In this document: positions 4,415 through 6,985 of the stretch, piece after piece
Layout of the letters: each line of letters opens with the position of its first letter
How positions within the stretch are numbered: the first letter of the stretch is position 1
DNA from: an uncultured Campylobacter sp.
GTDB taxonomy: Bacteria > Campylobacterota > Campylobacteria > Campylobacterales > Campylobacteraceae
Assembly (NCBI GenBank): GCA_937875715.1
Contig: CALEHZ010000158.1
Coordinates: 1-6,985 of the forward strand
Reading direction: 5' to 3'
DNA length: 6,985 nucleotides
The notes under the pieces: model-generated
Told to the model about the DNA's origin: nothing
Database searches by the model: none
The model's input: only the letters and a program-made list of their open reading frames with translations
Program-made: the position numbers and the translations under genes

Positions 4415-6808
4415 ATGGCACAAGAAAATGAAATAGTAATCTTAGAAGGCGATCAAGGTGGCTCTAAGCTGCCACCAAGAGATGATATAGACTTTGAACA
4501 AGAAGAGTTTATATCCCTTGATGAAGTAGAAAATACAAAAACGCAGACTACAAGCCCAGATGTAGAAGAACAAGAAGAAGAAAGTGGTGAGAAAAAGCCG
4601 CCTATTTGGAAAAATAAAAAAATTCTAATCATCGCTGGGGCTAGTTTTGGCGGACTTTTACTAGTTATTATTTTGCTTTTAGTGTTTTTAGGTGGCGGCA
4701 AAGAAGAAATGGCTATGCAAACCACAGATATAGCGCCGATTCCAGAACAAAAGCCCCAGCCAATAAACTACAAAATCAACAAAAGTCGCATTGAAGAAAT
4801 GATAGGCAAGGCAAACTCGCTTTATGAGGGCGGAAATAAAATTGAAGCTTTGAAAATTTATGAAAATGTGGCGATTTATAATGAAGCTTTGTCGTATTAT
4901 AATTTGGGCGTTTCGCAGATGAATCAAGAAAAACACGCCGAAGCACTAGAAAGCTTTAAAAAAGCAATTGCAAATCAAGAAAACACCGATGTTAGCGCGC
5001 TAAATGCGGCGGTTTGCGCTTTGTTTTTGGGACAAAAAGATTCATTTAAATATTACATTGATGTAGCACGTGCATTTTTAACACCAAATTCAAGTGCCTA
5101 TAATTATTATAGCGCACTTGTAAACTACTACGCAGGATATTATATAGAAGCTTTTCATATCTTAAATAGCATAGAAGAGGGCTTTTATGCCAGCAATGCA
5201 AAATATTTAAAATCTAAAATTTTAAGTCTAATTAACAAGGATGAAGAAGCGATAGCTGCTTTAAGCCAGATTAAAGAATACGATACGAATTTTCCGCTAG
5301 GGCTTTTACACGCTAGGGCTGGAAACTACGATGAGGCGATATTTTATCTAAATAGAGTAGATCCGCTTAGCACAAATGTAAATCAAGCAGCTTTGGCAAA
5401 AGCCCTTGTTCATTTACAAATGGGCTCGTATCAGCAAGCAAGCAATGTGCTAGAATATGTCCATGATATAAATACTACTTTTATTCATCAAACTTATCCA
5501 ATAAAAGCTAAGCTAAAAGATGATTATTTTAATATTGACGCAGCTCAAAAAAACTACGATGACAAGCTGTTTTTTCATAAAAATACTGCTTATGCTATGC
5601 TTTTTTATTTTACGCCTTTTAAGGTTTTTGATGCTAAGCAAACGATTGATTATATTACAAAGGCTGGAATTGGCGTATTTGTTGATCAAAGCGAGGAAGC
5701 TGATGAGTATTTAAAAACCTCAGGGCTAATCAGCAAAGTAAATGCAAATCTTTCAAAAACCATTGAAAAAGCCCTAAATAACAAGCTTAGAGAGGCAAAT
5801 GCTGATTTTGCCGCTTTGATGAAGGCTTATCCAGGTCATGCGATTTTGCAGTTTAATCTAGCTTTAAGTTATGCTCAATTAAGCGATTTTGCCAATGCTT
5901 ATAAACATTTTATTGCAAGCTATCATTTAAATCCAAACAATCATCTTATAGGCGTTTACGCCATCATTTGCGCTGAGCTTTCAGGGCGTGATTACAGGCA
6001 TCTTTTTGCTGAAGTTACAGAAAATTTAGCAACTGATGAAACGCTAAAAGAGGGCAATTTCTATGAAACCTTGCTAGCTTATGTGCGTGGCAACACAGGT
6101 GCACTTAATCGCTGGCTTGATGAATATAATGGCGATGAGTCTCTTCAAGTCGTTTTTAGCTATATTACATCGATGATTACAAATAGAGATGAACTTGCTA
6201 AAAAGCACTCTGAGACCTTGCTAAAAAAGCTGCCAACTGATATATTAACCGGTATTTTGGACTTTTTAGCTCATAATGATAAAGCAGATATTAAAAGCTA
6301 CGCTCAGCAAATTCAAATGCGCTTTTTCCACTCAAAGTTTGATCTAGCCACGCTTTATGGTGGCTCAAATGTCGTAAAAGAGCAGTTTATCAAGCTGCTT
6401 CAAATCTCAGGGCTTGTTGATGTGTGGCGAAATATGATTTTAAAAGATTTGCAGTATAATAAAAAATCTTATGATATTCTTTATACGCTTGCTTATACCG
6501 ATCTTTTCACGCAGCGCTATGAAGAGGCTTTTAATATTTTTAATGATTTAGTCCATAATCAAAAAGAGCAGGATTTTTACACTCTATTTTTAGCCTCTGT
6601 TGCTAGTATAGGCGCAAATCACCCGCAAAATGCCGTGGCGTATTTAGAGCTTGCAAAGCTTACAAATCCAACAGATCCTGGCAGCCGCATTGCACTTGGA
6701 TATTTATATCAAGAATTAGGAAACATCCCAGCTGCTCTTTCGCAATACAAAAGCGTAGGAAATACCGATTATAAAAGCAGATTTTTTACTTTTGCTTTGG
6801 TGAATTGA
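4415..6808 (+). CDS. pflB: Flagellar motor TPR protein PflB
   Basis: 797-aa protein with an acidic cytoplasmic N-terminus (1-64), a basic flank (KNKK, 66-69), one hydrophobic membrane helix (~70-92) and a long periplasmic part rich in TPR-like helical pairs. The clearest TPR stretches are ~125-205 (EALKIYENVAIYNEALSYY and following), ~225-350, ~455-508 (FNLALSYAQLSDFANAYKHF) and ~700-785 (GYLYQELGNIPAALSQYK). Topology, size and position directly after serS match Campylobacter PflB. There it works with PflA in the periplasmic proximal disk that recruits MotAB stators, and mutants are non-motile (family knowledge). The assignment rests on synteny and architecture, not on a motif unique to PflB. 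A generic TPR lipoprotein is unlikely, since there is a TM anchor and no lipobox. AAAGAG at 4401-4406 is a modest ribosome site 8 nt before the ATG. No sigma54 or sigma28 site is visible in the 60-bp gap, so it is probably transcribed from serS. Confidence 0.82.
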   Translation: MAQENEIVILEGDQGGSKLPPRDDIDFEQEEFISLDEVENTKTQTTSPDVEEQEEESGEKKPPIWKNKKILIIAGASFGGLLLVIILLLVFLGGGKEEMAMQTTDIAPIPEQKPQPINYKINKSRIEEMIGKANSLYEGGNKIEALKIYENVAIYNEALSYYNLGVSQMNQEKHAEALESFKKAIANQENTDVSALNAAVCALFLGQKDSFKYYIDVARAFLTPNSSAYNYYSALVNYYAGYYIEAFHILNSIEEGFYASNAKYLKSKILSLINKDEEAIAALSQIKEYDTNFPLGLLHARAGNYDEAIFYLNRVDPLSTNVNQAALAKALVHLQMGSYQQASNVLEYVHDINTTFIHQTYPIKAKLKDDYFNIDAAQKNYDDKLFFHKNTAYAMLFYFTPFKVFDAKQTIDYITKAGIGVFVDQSEEADEYLKTSGLISKVNANLSKTIEKALNNKLREANADFAALMKAYPGHAILQFNLALSYAQLSDFANAYKHFIASYHLNPNNHLIGVYAIICAELSGRDYRHLFAEVTENLATDETLKEGNFYETLLAYVRGNTGALNRWLDEYNGDESLQVVFSYITSMITNRDELAKKHSETLLKKLPTDILTGILDFLAHNDKADIKSYAQQIQMRFFHSKFDLATLYGGSNVVKEQFIKLLQISGLVDVWRNMILKDLQYNKKSYDILYTLAYTDLFTQRYEEAFNIFNDLVHNQKEQDFYTLFLASVASIGANHPQNAVAYLELAKLTNPTDPGSRIALGYLYQELGNIPAALSQYKSVGNTDYKSRFFTFALVN

Positions 6809-6826
6809 AGTGAATTTTTTACTTCA
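6806..6826. other. Weak stem-loop over the pflB stop codon
   Basis: TGAAGTGAA (6806-6814) can pair with TTTACTTCA (6818-6826) across a TTT loop, nine pairs including one G-U. It starts on the pflB stop TGA. It is AT-rich and not followed by a T-run (next bases TTACG), so it is a poor intrinsic terminator; it may protect the mRNA end or be incidental. Confidence 0.35.
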
Positions 6827-6836
6827 TTACGTTGGG

Positions 6837-6985
6837 TGAATTTTTAGATTTTATAAAATTTATAAAATTCAAAGCTGAATTTTATAAAATATAGTTGAAT
6901 TTTATAAAATTCAAATTCCTAGTAGTGAATTAAGCCAAATTTTATAAAAACTGAATTTTATGAAAACTGAATTTTATAAAATTCA
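6837..6985. repeat. Palindromic repeat array downstream of pflB
   Basis: Intact TGAATTTTATAAAATTCA occurs at 6896-6913 and 6968-6985, the last ending exactly at the window edge. Variant or half copies: TGAATTTTT at 6837-6845, ATTTTATAAAAT at 6848-6859, ATAAAATTCA at 6862-6871, TGAATTTTATAAAAT at 6876-6890, AAATTTTATAAAA at 6937-6949 and TGAATTTTAT at 6952-6961. The 16-bp units at 6951-6966 and 6967-6982 are near-identical tandem copies. No open reading frame or RNA gene is evident in 6809-6985, and the array probably continues past the window. Confidence 0.92.

Noticed and set aside
4209..4421. Minus-strand reading frame with repeated FTY residues
   Set aside because: It is the reverse reading of the 12-bp tandem repeat and the serS end, with no ribosome site and no protein-like composition.
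4453..4936. Minus-strand reading frames opposite the start of pflB
   Set aside because: They mirror the acidic and membrane-helix codons of pflB and have no independent coding signs.
5520..5714. Small + strand hydrophobic reading frame inside pflB
   Set aside because: Overlaps pflB in another frame; its Leu/Ile/Phe-rich content is a frame-shifted reading of pflB, and there is no ribosome site.
6837..6985. MITE or insertion sequence remnant
   Set aside because: No transposase fragment, no long terminal inverted repeats and no target-site duplication; just repeated 18-bp units in varying states.
6809..6985. Replication origin from AT-rich repeats
   Set aside because: No clear DnaA boxes (TTATNCACA type) and no dnaA, dnaN or similar neighbours.

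Overview
This window looks like a chromosomal segment of an epsilonproteobacterium, most likely a Campylobacter. The support is AT-rich DNA with A/T-ending codons, an extended -10 promoter (TGnTATAAT with a T-rich upstream), and the gene order der-aroK-trpS-serS followed by a large one-TM TPR protein. As I recall it, this is the order around the C. jejuni pflB locus (Cj0386-Cj0390). I cannot name the species.

Layout, all on the + strand. Positions 1-59 hold a short leader with a promoter and a copy of an AT-rich repeat. Then comes a tightly packed block: der (ribosome-assembly GTPase, 60-1520), aroK (shikimate kinase, 1513-2028) and trpS (tryptophanyl-tRNA synthetase, 2025-2993), with 8-nt and 4-nt overlaps. 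A 110-bp gap (2994-3103) is almost entirely repeat. serS (seryl-tRNA synthetase, 3104-4354) follows, then a 60-bp gap with a different 12-bp tandem repeat, then pflB (TPR protein of the flagellar motor, 4415-6808). The last 177 bp (6809-6985) contain no gene and are again dominated by the AT-rich repeat.

The genes are ordinary core functions: ribosome maturation, chorismate synthesis, charging of Trp and Ser tRNAs, and flagellar motor assembly. The unusual layer is non-coding. The 18-bp perfect palindrome TGAATTTTATAAAATTCA occurs five times intact, plus many half or variant copies, in all three intergenic regions that flank the transcription blocks. The copies run up to, and partly into, gene ends: one variant supplies the start codon of der, and another supplies the stop codon of trpS. 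Two further local repeats are a 9-bp tandem array coding an E-x-S linker inside Der, and a 12-bp array that duplicates the SerS stop codon in frame. No mobile element, CRISPR array, tRNA or rRNA was seen.
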